64,000 nucleotides of DNA, from contig NC_087391.1 in the NCBI RefSeq assembly GCF_963675165.1, positions 3,832,646-3,896,645 on the forward strand, in the 5' to 3' direction. Below are positions 21,401 through 36,400 of this stretch, piece after piece; the first letter of the stretch is position 1, and each line of letters starts with the position of its first letter. Made by a program: the position numbers and the translations under genes. Origin of the DNA: Halichondria panicea (taxonomy: Eukaryota > Porifera > Demospongiae > Suberitida > Halichondriidae). The notes under the pieces were generated by a model. That model had not been told where the DNA came from, made no database searches, and was given only the letters and a program-made list of their open reading frames with translations.

Positions 21401-24400
21401 AGAACGAGTGGAGTGGAAGTCCGCCTCTTTGTCATGGTTAGAATGAGATACGTATATAATTGTGTGTGTCTGTATTGTGACGGCACCCCTTCAGTTAGTA
21501 TATGTATAATTATAGGACGATGTTTTTCTTCCAGCTGTTACGTGTCCTACACTCGTGGATATATCCAATGGTGTGAACGTGACCTATGACCATGCTCGGT
21601 TGCCCAATGGCAGTCTTACAGTTGGAACAGTAGCCACTTATGGCTGCATGGATGGATTTGCACTACTAAATGGATATACTTCAAGAACATGCACTGGTAA
21701 CGGCACTACTGTCAATGGGGAATTCGATGGACAAGAACCATCATGTGAAGGTGAGAACTGTGAGTCATAATGATTGTATATAACATATGCATCTCTATCT
21801 CTCTGTAGCAATAACCTGCCAGGCATTGCCCGAACCAGCAAGTGGAACTGTGTTCTATGATGACAATAGAGATGACGGCTCGTATGCATTTAATGTTGTG
21901 GCCAGCTATAGTTGTGACATAGGGTTCACTCTGGTGGGTGGGACGACTAGAACTTGTACTGGAGATGGCAGCAGTGTGGTCGGTGCTTTTGATGGACTGG
22001 CTCCAACTTGTGAAGGTGATTAGTAAAAATTTTTGTGGAGCATGTATTTAATATTTTTCACTGGCAACTGTAGCCATCGTTTGCTCTGCTTTGTCAATTC
22101 AAAATGGAGTTATAGAATACAATAGTAGCATACTTTTTAGTGGATTCTTCTTTGGTGAACGAGCCCAGTATGACTTTGGAACTACTGCTATTTATACGTG
22201 CAACACTGGATTTGCTTTGACTGGTGGTGATGTTGTGAGAAGCTGTGGTTGTGGCATTGGAGTCGATGGAGAGTGGAGCGGACAGCAGTTGACATGTCAA
22301 CGTGAGTTACCTTTACTAAGTTTTAATTGCTTCTTTGCCAATTGCTTACCTGTGTGCTTGTAATCTTTCACATTTCAGCGATTGTGTGCAGCTTTTTGTT
22401 CCTAGAGAATGGAGTGATCACATACTCGCCAGACACAGAACAGCTCCCTTACAGTTTTGGCACTGTGGCCACACATCAATGTGACCCAGGATTCTCCCTT
22501 GTTGGTACTGGAAAGAGAACATGTGGTGGGAATGGAACATATACATATGGAATGTGGACTGCGGAGGCACCAATTTGTCAACGTAAATAATTAATGGCAA
22601 TGAATGTGTTTTGTCTTTTGACTACTCTTCTCTCTATTCATAGCCATATTTTGTCCTGCTCTGGTCCTCACTAATGGCTATGTGGATCATGGGGATGGAA
22701 GTGGTGCATACTCTGGGATCAGTGAAGGAAGTGGTGCATACTCTGGGGTCAGTGAAGGAAGTGCTGCCGGCTCTGGAGATGTAATTGAATACGGCACTGT
22801 GGTCACCTACACTTGCAACATTGGTTATGTGTTGACTGGTGGTGATGCTTTGAGAACCTGTAGTGATGAGGGCGAGTGGAGCGGAGGGGAGCCTACCTGT
22901 GATTGTATGTTTGCAAACTAGCATCACGACTAACAAATACTTATCTCTTACACATAGCCGTCCTGTGTGACTCACTGACCCTCAGCAATGGTTCTATCTT
23001 GTACTCACCTGACACTGACTCTCCTTTTGATTTTAACACTGTGGCCATTCCTAGATGTGACAAAGGATTTGCTCTGAATGGAAGTGTTGCAAGGATATGT
23101 GAAGGGGATGGAGTCAACTCTACTGGTATTTGGAGTGGAGAGCCTGCATTTTGTGAACGTGAGTTCTCAGCGATGTTTAACATTGGAGCTACTGCTTTCT
23201 ATACTTTACTTCAACCTTTGCAGCAATTTTTTGTGATCTAGTGACTATTGAGAATGGAGTCATTGAGTACTCAATGAGTAATCTAGCCCCCTTCTTATTT
23301 GGTACCGTGGCTACTTACTCTTGTAATGAAGGATTCTCATTGTTTGGGGTTGTGGAAAGGATTTGTGATGGAGATGGAGCCAATGTATTTGGAGTGTGGA
23401 GTGACATGCCTCCCACTTGCAAACGTATGCAATATAATGTTTTGCCCTGACTGTGTTTACAACTGATTCCCTTCTCAGCCATTACATGTGACCTGCTTTC
23501 CCTGGATAATGGAGTAATCTCATACTCACAACCAGACACAGAGTTCCCTTTGAGATTTGGCACTTCGGCCACACATCAATGTGACCCAGGATTCTCCCTT
23601 GTAGGTTCAAAAATGAGAACATGTGATGGGAATGGGTCTAGTGCATCTGGAATGTGGACTGGGAAAACACCAATTTGTCAACGTAAATTAAATATTTTGT
23701 TGAATTAACTCTTAATTCAACAACTCTCAATTACACTTCAGCGATTGTGTGCAGCTTTCTGTTCCTAGAGAATGGAGTGATCACATACTCGCCAGACACA
23801 GAACAGCTCCCTTACAATTTCGGCACTGTGGCCACACATCAATGTGACCCAGGATTCTCCCTTGTTGGTACTGGAAAAAGAACATGTGGTGGGAATGGAA
23901 CATATACATATGGAATGTGGACTGCGGAGGCACCAATTTGTCAACGTATATAATTAATGGCAATGAATGTATTTTTGTCTTTTGACCACTCTTTTCTCTA
24001 TTCATAGCCATATTTTGTCCTGCTCTGGTCCTCACCAATGGCTATGTGGAACACGGTGATGGAAGTGGTGCATACTCTGGGGTCAGTGAAGGAAGTGGTG
24101 CATACTCTGGGGTCAGTGAAGGAAGTGCTGCCGGCTCTGGAGATGTAATTGAATACGGCACTGTGGTCACCTACACTTGCAACATTGGTTATGTGTTGAC
24201 TGGTGGTGATGCTTTGAGAACCTGTAGTGATGAGGGCGAGTGGAGCGGAGGGGAGCCTACCTGTGATTGTATGTTTGCAAACTAGCATAACGACTAACAA
24301 ATACTTATCTCTTACACATAGCCGTCCTATGTGACTCACTGACCCTCAGCAATGGTTCTATCTTGTACTCACCTGACACTGACTCTCCTTTTGATTTTAA

Positions 24401-27400
24401 CACTGTGGCCATTCCTAGATGTGACAAAGGATTTGCTCTGAATGGAAGTGTTGCAAGGATATGTGAAGGGGATGGAGTCAACTCTACTGGTATTTGGAGT
24501 GGAGAGCCTGCATTTTGTGAACGTGAGTTCTCAGCGATGTTTAACATTGGAGCTACTGCTTTCTATACTTTACTTCAACCTATGCAGCAATTTTTTGTGA
24601 TCTGGTGACTATTGAGAATGGAGTCATTGACTATTCAATGAGTAATCTAGCCCTCTTCTTATTTGGTACCGTGGCTACTTACTCTTGTAATGAAGGATTC
24701 TCATTGTTTGGGGTTGTGGAAAGGATTTGTGATGGAGATGGAGCCAATGCATTTGGAGTGTGGAGTGACATGCCTCCCACTTGCAAACGTATGCGTTATA
24801 ATGTTTGCCCTGACTGTGCTTACAACTGATTCCCTTCTCAGCCATTACATGTGACCTGCTTTCCCTGGATAATGGAGTAATCTCATACTCACAACCAGAC
24901 ACAGAGTTCCCTTTGAGATTTGGCACTTCAGCCACACATCAATGTGACCCAGGATTCTCCCTTGTAGGTTCAAAAATGAGAACATGTGATGGGAATGGGT
25001 CTAGTGCATCTGGAATGTGGACTGGGAAAACACCAATTTGTCAACGTAAATTAAATATTTTGTTGAATTAACTCTTAATTCAACAACTCTCAATTATACT
25101 TCAGCGATTGTGTGCAGCTTTCTGTTCCTAGAGAATGGAGTGATCACATACTCGCCAGACACAGAACAGCTCCCTTACAGTTTCGGCACTGTGGCCACAC
25201 ATCAATGTGACCCAGGATTCTCCCTTGTTGGTACTGGAAAAAGAACATGTGGTGGGAATGGAACATATACATATGGAATGTGGACTGCGGAGGCACCAAT
25301 TTGTCAACGTAAATAATTAATGGCAATGAATGTATTTTTGTCTTTTGACCACTTTTCTCTCTATTCATAGCCATATTTTGTCCTGCTCTGGTCCTTACCA
25401 ATGGCTATGTGGAACATGGTGATGGAAGTGGTGCATACTCTGGGGTCAGTGAAGGAAGCCCTGCCGGCTCTGGAGATGTAATTGAGTACGGCACTGTGGT
25501 CACCTACACTTGCAACATTGGTTATGTGTTGACTGGTGGTGATGCTTTGAGAACCTGTAGTGATGAGGGCGAGTGGAGCGGAGGGGAGCCTACCTGTGAT
25601 TGTATGTTTGCAAACTAGCATCACAACTAACAAATACTTATATATATCTTACACATAGCCGTCCTGTGTGACTCACTGACCCTCAGCAATGGTTCTATCT
25701 TGTACTCACCTGACACTGACTCTCCTTTTGATTTTAACACTGTGGCCATTCCTAGATGTGACAAAGGATTTGCTCTGAATGGAAGTGTTGCAAGGATATG
25801 TGAAGGGGATGGAGTCAGCTCTACTGGTATTTGGAGTGGAGAGCCTGCGTTTTGTGAACGTGAGTTCTCAGCGATGTTTAACATTGAGGCTACTGCTTTT
25901 TATTTTACTTCAATCTTTGCAGCAATTTTTTGTCATCTGGTGACTGTTGAGAATGGAGTTATTGAGTACTCAATGAGTAATCTGGCCCCCTTCTTATTTG
26001 GTACCGTGGCTACTTACTCTTGTAATGAAGGATTCTCATTGTTTGGGGTTGTGGAAAGGATTTGTGATGGAGATGGAGCCAATGTATTTGGAGTGTGGAG
26101 TGACATGCCTCCCACTTGTAAACGTATGCGATATATTTGCCCTGACTGTGTTTACTTACAACTGATTCCCTTCTCAGCCATTACCTGTGATCTGCTTTCC
26201 CTGGATAATGGAGTGATCTCATACTCACCACCAGACACAGAATTCCCTTTGAGATTTGGTACTTTGGCCTCACATGAATGTTTCCCAGGATTCTCCCTTG
26301 TGGGTACAAACATGAGAACATGTGATGGGAATGGGTCTAGTGCATCTGGAATGTGGACTGGGAAGACACCAATTTGTCAACGTAAATTGAATTACCTCTT
26401 AATTCAACAGCTCTCTTAATTCAACAACTCTCAATTCATAGATATAGTATGTCCTGCTCTGCTCCTTGCCAATGGTAACGTGGAGTATGATGTTGGAACT
26501 AGTGGGGACAACGAGATCAGCTCTGGAGATGTGATTGACTATGGAACCAATGCCACTCTCACCTGTAATGATGGCTTCTTCCTGTTGGGTGAAGTGACTA
26601 GACTTTGTGAGGGAAATGACTCTACTGGAGTGTGGAGTGGATCTGCTACAATGTGCTCAGGTATGTATACGTGTAATAATAACCAATTTCTTTGACATTC
26701 ATTAAGGTACTATTTTTATCATCAGTGATCATGTGTGAAAGCCTAAGTGCTCCGCTGAATGGAACCATATCATTCCAAGCTGACACAGCAGCCACATTCA
26801 ACTTCAGAACCATGGCCACGTACGCATGTGACAAAGGTTTTGCCTTGTCTGGTGGAAATCCAGAGAGGACGTGTGAGGAAGGCCCTACTGAGGGGATGGG
26901 AGCGTGGAACGGATCTGCTCCTACCTGTTCTGGTAAGCTGATTTTGTTGCGTTAATGTATATGCCTCAAATCTTTGTCGCTTTTTTTATTTGAATGCATG
27001 CCCTCTTCCACAGAAATACTGTGTAATACACCAAGTGATCCGTTTAACGGCAAAGTAAACTTGAATGTCAAAAATCTCACCATTGGAGCCGTAGTGGCCT
27101 TTTCGTGTGATCCTGGTTACTCTCTTGTGGGCAATGTCAGCATAACTTGTGAGCAAGAGGGTGTCGTTGGAATGTGGAGCAATGATATTCCAACCTGTGA
27201 TGGTAAGAAATGCATCATCAATTTATTGTATGTAATTATTTTGTTTTTCTATAACAGCGATAGAGTGCTCAATGGTGAATACATTGCCCAATGGAACGGT
27301 GATGTACAGTGTTGACACTGTGGCACCCTTTGAGTTTGGTACTGTGGCGACACTTTCTTGCGATAATGGATTCTTTCTTGACGGAGACAATGTAAGGGTG

Positions 27401-30400
27401 TGTGAAGATGACGACCAGCTCGACACAGTGGGTGTGTGGAGTGAATCTAACGCTGCTTGTGAGGGTAAGCTACCTATGAATCAAACTCTTCTAGTTGTTC
27501 GTCTATTATCATTGAAACACTAAACACATTACGTTATGCAGGAATTGTGTGTGCCCTATTGGAGGACCCGGAAAATGGCACGATAGTCTACAATCGTAAT
27601 GTGTCTGAGCTGGTGGATTTCAGAACAGAGGCCCACCACTCTTGTGAAGAAGGCTTCTTCTTGGTGGGAGAGAGCATTAGAGAGTGTGGTGAAGGAAACG
27701 GAACAAGTGTTGAAGGAGAATGGAGTGATGGTGCCCCCGCCTGCTCAGGTATGTATACGTGTAATTATAAGCAATCTCTCTGACATTCGTTGAGGTACTA
27801 TTTTTATCATCAGTGATCATGTGCGAAAGCCTAAGTGCTCCGCTGAATGGAACTATATCATTCCAAGCTGACACAACAGCCACATTCGACTTCAGAACCA
27901 CGGCCACGTACGCATGTGACAAAGGTTTTGCTTTGTCTGGTGGAAATCCAGAGAGGACGTGTGAGGAAGGCCCTACTGAGGGGATGAGAGCGTGGAGCGG
28001 ATCTGCTCCCACCTGTTCTGGTAAGCTGATTTTGTTGCGTTAATGTATATGCCTCAAATCTTTGTCGCTTTTATTATTTGAATGCATGCCCTCTTCCACA
28101 GAAATACTGTGTGATACACCAAGTGATCCGTTTAACGGCAAAGTAAACTTGAATGTCCAAAATCTCACCGTTGGAGCCGTAGTGGCCTTTTCGTGTGATC
28201 CTGGTTACTCTCTTGTGGGCAATGTGAGCATAACTTGTGAGCAGGAGGGTGTCGTTGGAATGTGGAGCAATGATGTTCCAATCTGTGATGGTAAGAAATG
28301 TATCAATTAAAGTATTATTACGATTCGTTTATTTTTGTATAACAGCGATAGAGTGCTCAATGGTGAATGCATTGCCCAATGGAACGGTGATGTACAGTGT
28401 TGACACTGTGGCACCCTTTGAGTTTGGTACTGTGGCGACACTTTCTTGCGATAATGGATTCTTTCTGGACGGAGATGATGTGAGAGTGTGTGAAGATGAC
28501 GACCAGCTCGACACTGTGGGTGTGTGGAGTGAATCTAATGCTACTTGCGAAGGTAAGCTTGCCGTAAGAATTTACAACACTATATGTTATAAATTATATG
28601 CAGGAATCGTGTGTGCCCTATTGGAGGACCCGGGAAATGGCACGATAGTCTACAATCGTAATGTGTCTGAGCTGTTGGATTTCGGAACCGAGGCCTACCA
28701 CTCCTGTGAAGAAGGCTTCTTCTTGGTGGGAGAGAGCATTAGAGAGTGTGGTGAAGGAAACGGAACAAGTGTTGAAGGAGAATGGAGTGGTGGTGCCCCC
28801 GCCTGCTCAGGTATGTAATTATAAGCAATCTCTTTGACATTCGTTGAGGTAATATTTTTATCATCAGTGATCATGTGCGAAAGCCTAAGTACTCCGCTGA
28901 ATGGAACCATATCATTCCAAGCTGACACAGCAGCCACATTCAACTTCAGAACCACGGCCACGTACGCATGTGACAAAGGTTTTGCCTTGTCTGGTGGAAA
29001 TCCAGAGAGGACGTGTGAGGAAGGCCCTACTGAGGGGATGGGAGCGTGGAGCGGATCTGCTCCCACCTGTTCTGGTAAGCTGATCTTCTGTTGCTTTAAA
29101 TATACATGCATCAAATCTTGGTTGCAGTTATTATCTGTGTCTCTTTATATGAATGCATGGATGTCCTCTTCCACAGAAATACTGTGTGATACACCAAGTG
29201 ATCCGTTTAACGGCAAAGTAAACTTGAATGTCAAAAATCTCACTGTTGGAGCCGTAGTGGCCTTTTCATGTGACCCTGGTTACTCTCTTGTGGGCAATGT
29301 GAGCATAACTTGTGAGCAGGAGGGTGTCGTTGGAATGTGGAGCAATGATATTCCAACCTGTGATGGTAAGAAATGCAGCATCAATTAAAGTATGTAGTTA
29401 TAATTCATTTATTTGTGTGTAACAGCAATAGAGTGCTCAATGGTGAATGCATTGCCCAATGGAACGGTGATGTACAGTGGTGACACTGTGGCACCCTTTG
29501 AGTTTGGTACTGTGGCGACACTTTCTTGCGATAATGGGTTTTTTCTAGTCGGAGACGATGAGAGGGTTTGTGAAGATGATGACCAGCTCGACACTGTGGG
29601 TGTGTGGAGCGAATCTAATGCTACTTGTGAGGGTAAGCTACCCATGAATCGAACTTTTCTAGTTGTTTTTTGCATCACTTAACATATGTTATGCAGGAAT
29701 TGTGTGTGCCCTATTAGAGGACCCGGGAAATGGCACAATAGTCTACAATCGTAATGTGTCTGAGCTGGTAGACTTCGCAACCGAGGCTCACCACTCTTGT
29801 GAAGAAGGCTTCTTCTTGGTGGGAGAGAGCATTAGAGAGTGTGGTGAAGGAAACGGAACAAGTGTTGAAGGAGAATGGAGTGATGGTGCCCCCGCCTGCT
29901 CAGGTATGTATACGTGTAATTATAAGCAATTTCTTTGACATTCGTTGAGGTAATATTTTTATCATCAGTGATCATGTGCGAAAGCCTAAGTGCTCCGCTG
30001 AATGGAACCATATCATTCCAAGCTGACGCAACAGCCACATTCGACTTCAGAACCACGGCCACGTACGCATGTGACAAAGGTTTTGCCTTGTCTGGTGGAA
30101 ATCCAGAGAGGACGTGTGAGGAAGGCCCTACTGAGGGGATGGGAGCGTGGAGCGGATCTGCTCCCACCTGTTCTGGTAAGCTGATCTTCTGTTGCTTTAA
30201 TATACATGCATCAAATCTTTGTTGCAGTTATTATGTGTGTCTCTTTATATGAATGCATGGATGCCCTCTTCCACAGAAATACTGTGTGATACACCAAGTG
30301 ATCCGTTTAACGGCAAAGTAAACTTGAATGTCAAAAATCTCACTGTTGGAGCCGTAGTGGCCTTTTCATGTGACCCTGGTTACTCTCTTGTGGGCAATGT

Positions 30401-33400
30401 GAGCATAACTTGTGAGCAGGAGGGTGTCGTTGGAATGTGGAGCAATGATATTCCAACCTGTGATGGTAAGAAATGCAGCATCAATTAAAGTATGTAGTTA
30501 TAATTCATTTATTTGTGTGTAACAGCAATAGAGTGCTCAATGGTGAATGCATTGCCCAATGGAACGGTGATGTACAGTGGTGACACTGTGGCACCCTTTG
30601 AGTTTGGTACTGTGGCGACACTTTCTTGCGATAATGGGTTTTTTCTAGTCGGAGACGATGAGAGGGTTTGTGAAGATGATGACCAGCTCGACACTGTGGG
30701 TGTGTGGAGCGAATCTAATGCTACTTGTGAGGGTAAGCTACCCATGAATCGAACTTTTCTAGTTGTTTTTTGCATCACTTAACATATGTTATGCAGGAAT
30801 TGTGTGTGCCCTATTAGAGGACCCGGGAAATGGCACAATAGTCTACAATCGTAATGTGTCTGAGCTGGTAGACTTCGCAACCGAGGCTCACCACTCTTGT
30901 GAAGAAGGCTTCTTCTTGGTGGGAGAGAGCATTAGAGAGTGTGGTGAAGGAAACGGAACAAGTGTTGAAGGAGAATGGAGTGATGGTGCCCCCGCCTGCT
31001 CAGGTATGTATACGTGTAATTATAAGCAATTTCTTTGACATTCGTTGAGGTAATATTTTTATCATCAGTGATCATGTGCGAAAGCCTAAGTGCTCCGCTG
31101 AATGGAACCATATCATTCCAAGCTGACGCAACAGCCACATTCGACTTCAGAACCACGGCCACGTACGCATGTGACAAAGGTTTTGCCTTGTCTGGTGGAA
31201 ATCCAGAGAGGACGTGTGAGGAAGGCCCTACTGAGGGGATGGGAGCGTGGAGCGGATCTGCTCCCACCTGTTCTGGTAAGCTGATCTTCTGTTGCTTTAA
31301 TATACATGCATCAAATCTTTGTTGCAGTTATTATGTGTGTCTCTTTATATGAATGCATGGATGCCCTCTTCCACAGAAATACTGTGTGATACACCAAGTG
31401 ATCCGTTTAACGGCAAAGTAAACTTGAATGTCAAAAATCTCACTGTTGGAGCCGTAGTGGCCTTTTCGTGTGACCCTGGTTACTCTCTTGTGGGCAATGT
31501 GAGCATAACTTGTGAGCAGGAGAGTGTCGTTGGAATGTGGAGCAATGATGTTCCAACCTGTGATGGTAAGAAATGCAGCATCAATTAAAGTATGTAGCTA
31601 TGATTCATTTGTTTTTCTATAACAGCAATAGAGTGCTCAATGGTGAATGCATTGCCCAATGGAACGGTGATGTACAGTGTTGACACTGTGGCGCCCTTTG
31701 AGTTTGGTACTGTGGCGACACTTTCTTGCGATAATGGGTTTTTTCTAGTCGGAGACGATGAGAGGGTTTGTGAAGATGATGACCAGCTCGACACTGTGGG
31801 TGTGTGGAGCGAATCTAATGCTACTTGTGAGGGTAAGCTACCCATGAATCGAACTTTTCTAGTTGTTTTTTGCATCACTTAACATATGTTATGCAGGAAT
31901 TGTGTGTGCCCTATTAGAGGACCCGGGAAATGGCACAATAGTCTACAATCGTAATGTGTCTGAGCTGGTAGACTTCGCAACCGAGGCTCACCACTCTTGT
32001 GAAGAAGGCTTCTTCTTGGTGGGAGAGAGCATTAGAGAGTGTGGTGAAGGAAACGGAACAAGTGTTGAAGGAGAATGGAGTGATGGTGCCCCCGCCTGCT
32101 CAGGTATGTATACGTGTAATTATAAGCAATTTCTTTGACATTCGTTGAGGTAATATTTTTATCATCAGTGATCATGTGCGAAAGCCTAAGTGCTCCGCTG
32201 AATGGAACCATATCATTCCAAGCTGACGCAACAGCCACATTCGACTTCAGAACCACGGCCACGTACGCATGTGACAAAGGTTTTGCCTTGTCTGGTGGAA
32301 ATCCAGAGAGGACGTGTGAGGAAGGCCCTACTGAGGGGATGGGAGCGTGGAGCGGATCTGCTCCCACCTGTTCTGGTAAGCTGATCTTCTGTTGCTTTAA
32401 TATACATGCATCAAATCTTTGTTGCAGTTATTATGTGTGTCTCTTTATATGAATGCATGGATGCCCTCTTCCACAGAAATACTGTGTGATACACCAAGTG
32501 ATCCGTTTAACGGCAAAGTAAACTTGAATGTCCAAAATCTCACTGTTGGAGCCGTAGTGGCCTTTTCGTGTGACCCTGGTTACTCTCTTGTGGGCAATGT
32601 GAGCATAACTTGTGAGCAGGAGAGTGTCGTTGGAATGTGGAGCAATGATGTTCCAACCTGTGATGGTAAGAAATGCAGCATCAATTAAAGTATGTAGCTA
32701 TGATTCATTTGTTTTTCTATAACAGCAATAGAGTGCTCAATGGTGAATGCATTGCCCAATGGAACGGTGATGTACAGTGTTGACACTGTGGCGCCCTTTG
32801 AGTTTGGTACTGTGGCGACACTTTCTTGCGATAATGGGTTTTTTCTAGTCGGAGACGATGAGAGGGTTTGTGAAGATGATGACCAGCTCGACACTGTGGG
32901 TGTGTGGAGCGAATCTAATGCTACTTGTGAGGGTAAGCTACCCATGAATCGAACTTTTCTAGTTGTTTTTTACATCACTTAACATATGTTATGCAGGAAT
33001 TGTGTGTGCCCTATTAGAGGACCCGGGAAATGGCACGATATTCTACAATCGTAATGTGTCTGAGCTGGTGGATTTCGGAACCGAGGCCCACCACTCCTGT
33101 GAAGAAGGCTTCTTCTTGGTGGGAGAGAGCATTAGAGAGTGTGGTGAAGGAAACGGAACAAGTGCTGAAGGAAAATGGAGTGGTGGTGCCCCCGCCTGCT
33201 CAGGTATGTATACGTGTAATAATAACCAATTTCTCTGACATTCATTAAGGTACTATTTTTATCATCAGTGATCATGTGCGAAAGCCTAAGTGCTCCGCTG
33301 AATGGAACTATATCATTCCAAGCTGACGCAACAACCACATTCGACTTCAGAACCACGGCCACGTACGCATGTGACAAAGGTTTTGCCTTGTCTGGTGGAA

Positions 33401-36400
33401 ATCCAGAGAGGACGTGTGAGGAAGGCCCTACTGAGGGGATGGGAGCGTGGAGCGGATCTGCTCCCACCTGTTCTGGTAAGCTGATCTTCTGTTGCTTTAA
33501 TGTACATACATCAAATCTTTGTCGCAGTTATTATGTGTGTTTGTTTATTTGAATGCATGGATGCCCTCTTCCACAGAAATACTGTGTGATACACCAAGTG
33601 ATCCGTTTAATGGCGAAGTAAACTTGAATGTCCAAAATTTCACCGTTGGAGCCGTAGTGGCCTTTTCGTGTGATCCTGGTTACTCTCTTGTAGGCAATGT
33701 TAGCATAACTTGTGAGCAGGAGGGTCTCGTTGGAATGTGGAGCAATGATATTCCGACTTGTGATGGTAAGAATGCAGCATCAATTACGTTATTATCATTT
33801 TGTTTTTCTGTAACAGCGATAGAGTGCTCAATGGTGAACACATTGCCCAATGGAACGGTGATGTACAGTGTTGACACTGTGGCACCCTTTGAGTTTGGTA
33901 CTGTGGCGACACTTTCTTGCGATAATGGATACTTTCTGGACGGAGACAATGTGAGAGTGTGTGAAGATGACGACCAGCTCGACACTGTGGGTGTGTGGAG
34001 TGAATCTAATGCTGCTTGTGAGGGTAAGCTACCCATGAATCAAACTCTTCTAGTTGTTTTTTTTGCATCACTTAACACATTACTATGTTATGCAGGAATC
34101 GTGTGTGCCCTATTGGAGAATCCGGGAAATGGCACGATAGTCTACAATCGTAATGTGTCTGAGCTGTTGGATTTCGGAACCGAGGCCCACCACTCCTGTG
34201 AAGAAGGCTTCTTCTTGGTGGGAGAGAGCATTAGAGAGTGTGGTGAAGGAAACGGAACAAGTGTTGAAGGAGAATGGAGTGATGGTGCCCCCGCCTGCTC
34301 AGGTATGTATACGTGTAATTATAAGCAATCTCTCTGACATTCGTTGAGGTAATATTTTTATCATCAGTGATCATGTGCGAAAGCCTAAGTGCTCCGCTGA
34401 ATGGAACCATATCATTCCAAGCTGACGCAACAACCACATTCGACTTCAGAACCACGGCCACATACGCATGTGACAAAGGTTTTTCCTTGTCTGGTGGAAA
34501 TCCAGAAAGGACGTGTGAGGAAGGCCCTACTGAGGGGATGGGAGCGTGGAGCGGATCTGCTCCCACCTGTTCTGGTAAGCTGATTTTGTTGTACATGCAT
34601 CAAATCTTTGTCACAGTTATTATATGTGTCTCTTTATTTGAATGCATGGATGCCCTCTTCCACAGAAATACTGTGTGATACACCAAGCGATCCGTTTAAT
34701 GGCAAAGTAAACTTAAATGTCCAAAATCTCACCGTTGGAGCCAGAGTGGCCTTTTCGTGTGATCCTGGTTACTCTATTGTGGGCAATGTGAGCATAACTT
34801 GTGAGCAGGAGGGTGTCGTTGGAATGTGGAGCAATGATGTTCCAACCTGTGATGGTAAGAAATGCAGCATCAATTAAGGTATTATTATGATTCATTTTAT
34901 TTTTCTGTAACAGCGATAGAGTGTTCAATGGTGAATGCATTGCCCAATGGAACGGTGATGTACAGTGTTGACACTGTGGCACCCTTTGAGTTTGGTACTG
35001 TGGCGACACTTTCTTGCGATAATGGATTCTTTCTGGACGGAGATGATGTGAGGGTGTGTGAAGATGACGACCAGCTCGACACTGTGGGTGTGTGGAGTGA
35101 ATCTAATGCTGCTTGTGAGGGTAAGCTACCCATGAAGCAAACTCTTCTAGTTGTTTTTTTGCATCACTTAACACATTACTATGTTATGCAGGAATCGTGT
35201 GTGCCCTATTGGAGAATCCGGGAAATGGCACTATAGTCTACAATCGTAATGTGTCTGAGCTGGTGGACTTTGCAACCGAGGCTCACCACTCCTGTGAAGA
35301 AGGCTTCTTCTTGGTAGGAGAGAGCATTAGAGAGTGTGGTGAAGGAAACGGAACAAGTGCTGAAGGAGAATGGAGTGGTGGTGTCCCAGCCTGCTCAGGT
35401 ATGTATACGTGTAATAATAAAGCAATTTCTTTGACATTCGTTGAGGTACTATTTTTATTATCAGTGATCATGTGCGAAAGCCTAAGTGCTCCACTGAATG
35501 GAACCATATCATTCGTAGCTGACACAACAGCCACATTCGACTTCAGAACCACGGCCACGTACGCATGTGACAAAGGTTTTGCCTTGTCTGGTGGAAATCC
35601 AGAGAGGACGTGTGAGGAAGGCCCTATTGAGGGGATGGGAGCGTGGAGCGGATCTGCTCCCACCTGTTCTGGTAATCTGATCTTTTGTTGCTTTAATGTA
35701 CATGCATCAAATCTTTGTCGCAGTTATTATGTGTGTCTGTTTATTTGAATGCATGGATGCCCTCTTCCACAGAAATACTGTGTGATACACCAAGCGATCC
35801 GTTTAACGGCAAAGTAAACTTGAATGTCCAAAATCTCACCGTTGGAGCCGTAGTTGCCTTTTCGTGTGATCCTGGTTACTCTCTTGTGGGCAATGTCAGC
35901 ATAACTTGTGAGCAAGAGGGGGTCGTTGGAATGTGGAGCAATGATGTTCCAATCTGTGATGGTAAGAAAAGCATCATTATTAAGGTATGTAGTTATGATT
36001 CATTTGTTTTTCTATAACAGCAATAGAGTGCTCAATGGTGAATGCATTGCCCAATGGAACAGTGATGTACAGTGTTGACACTGTGGCACCCTTTGAGTTT
36101 GGTACTGTGGCGACACTTTCTTGCGATAATGGATTCTTTCTGGACGGAGACAATGTGAGAGTGTGTGAAGATGACGACCAGCTCGACACTGTGGGTGTGT
36201 GGAGTGAATCTAATGCTGCTTGTGAGGGTAAACTACCCATGAATCAAACTATTCTAGTTGTTTTTTTGCATGAAACACATTACTACATTATACAGGAATC
36301 GTGTGTGCCCTATTGGAGAATCCGGGAAATGGCACGATAGTCTACAATCGTAATGTGTCTGAGCTGGTGGATTTTAGAACAGAGGCCCACCACTCCTGTG

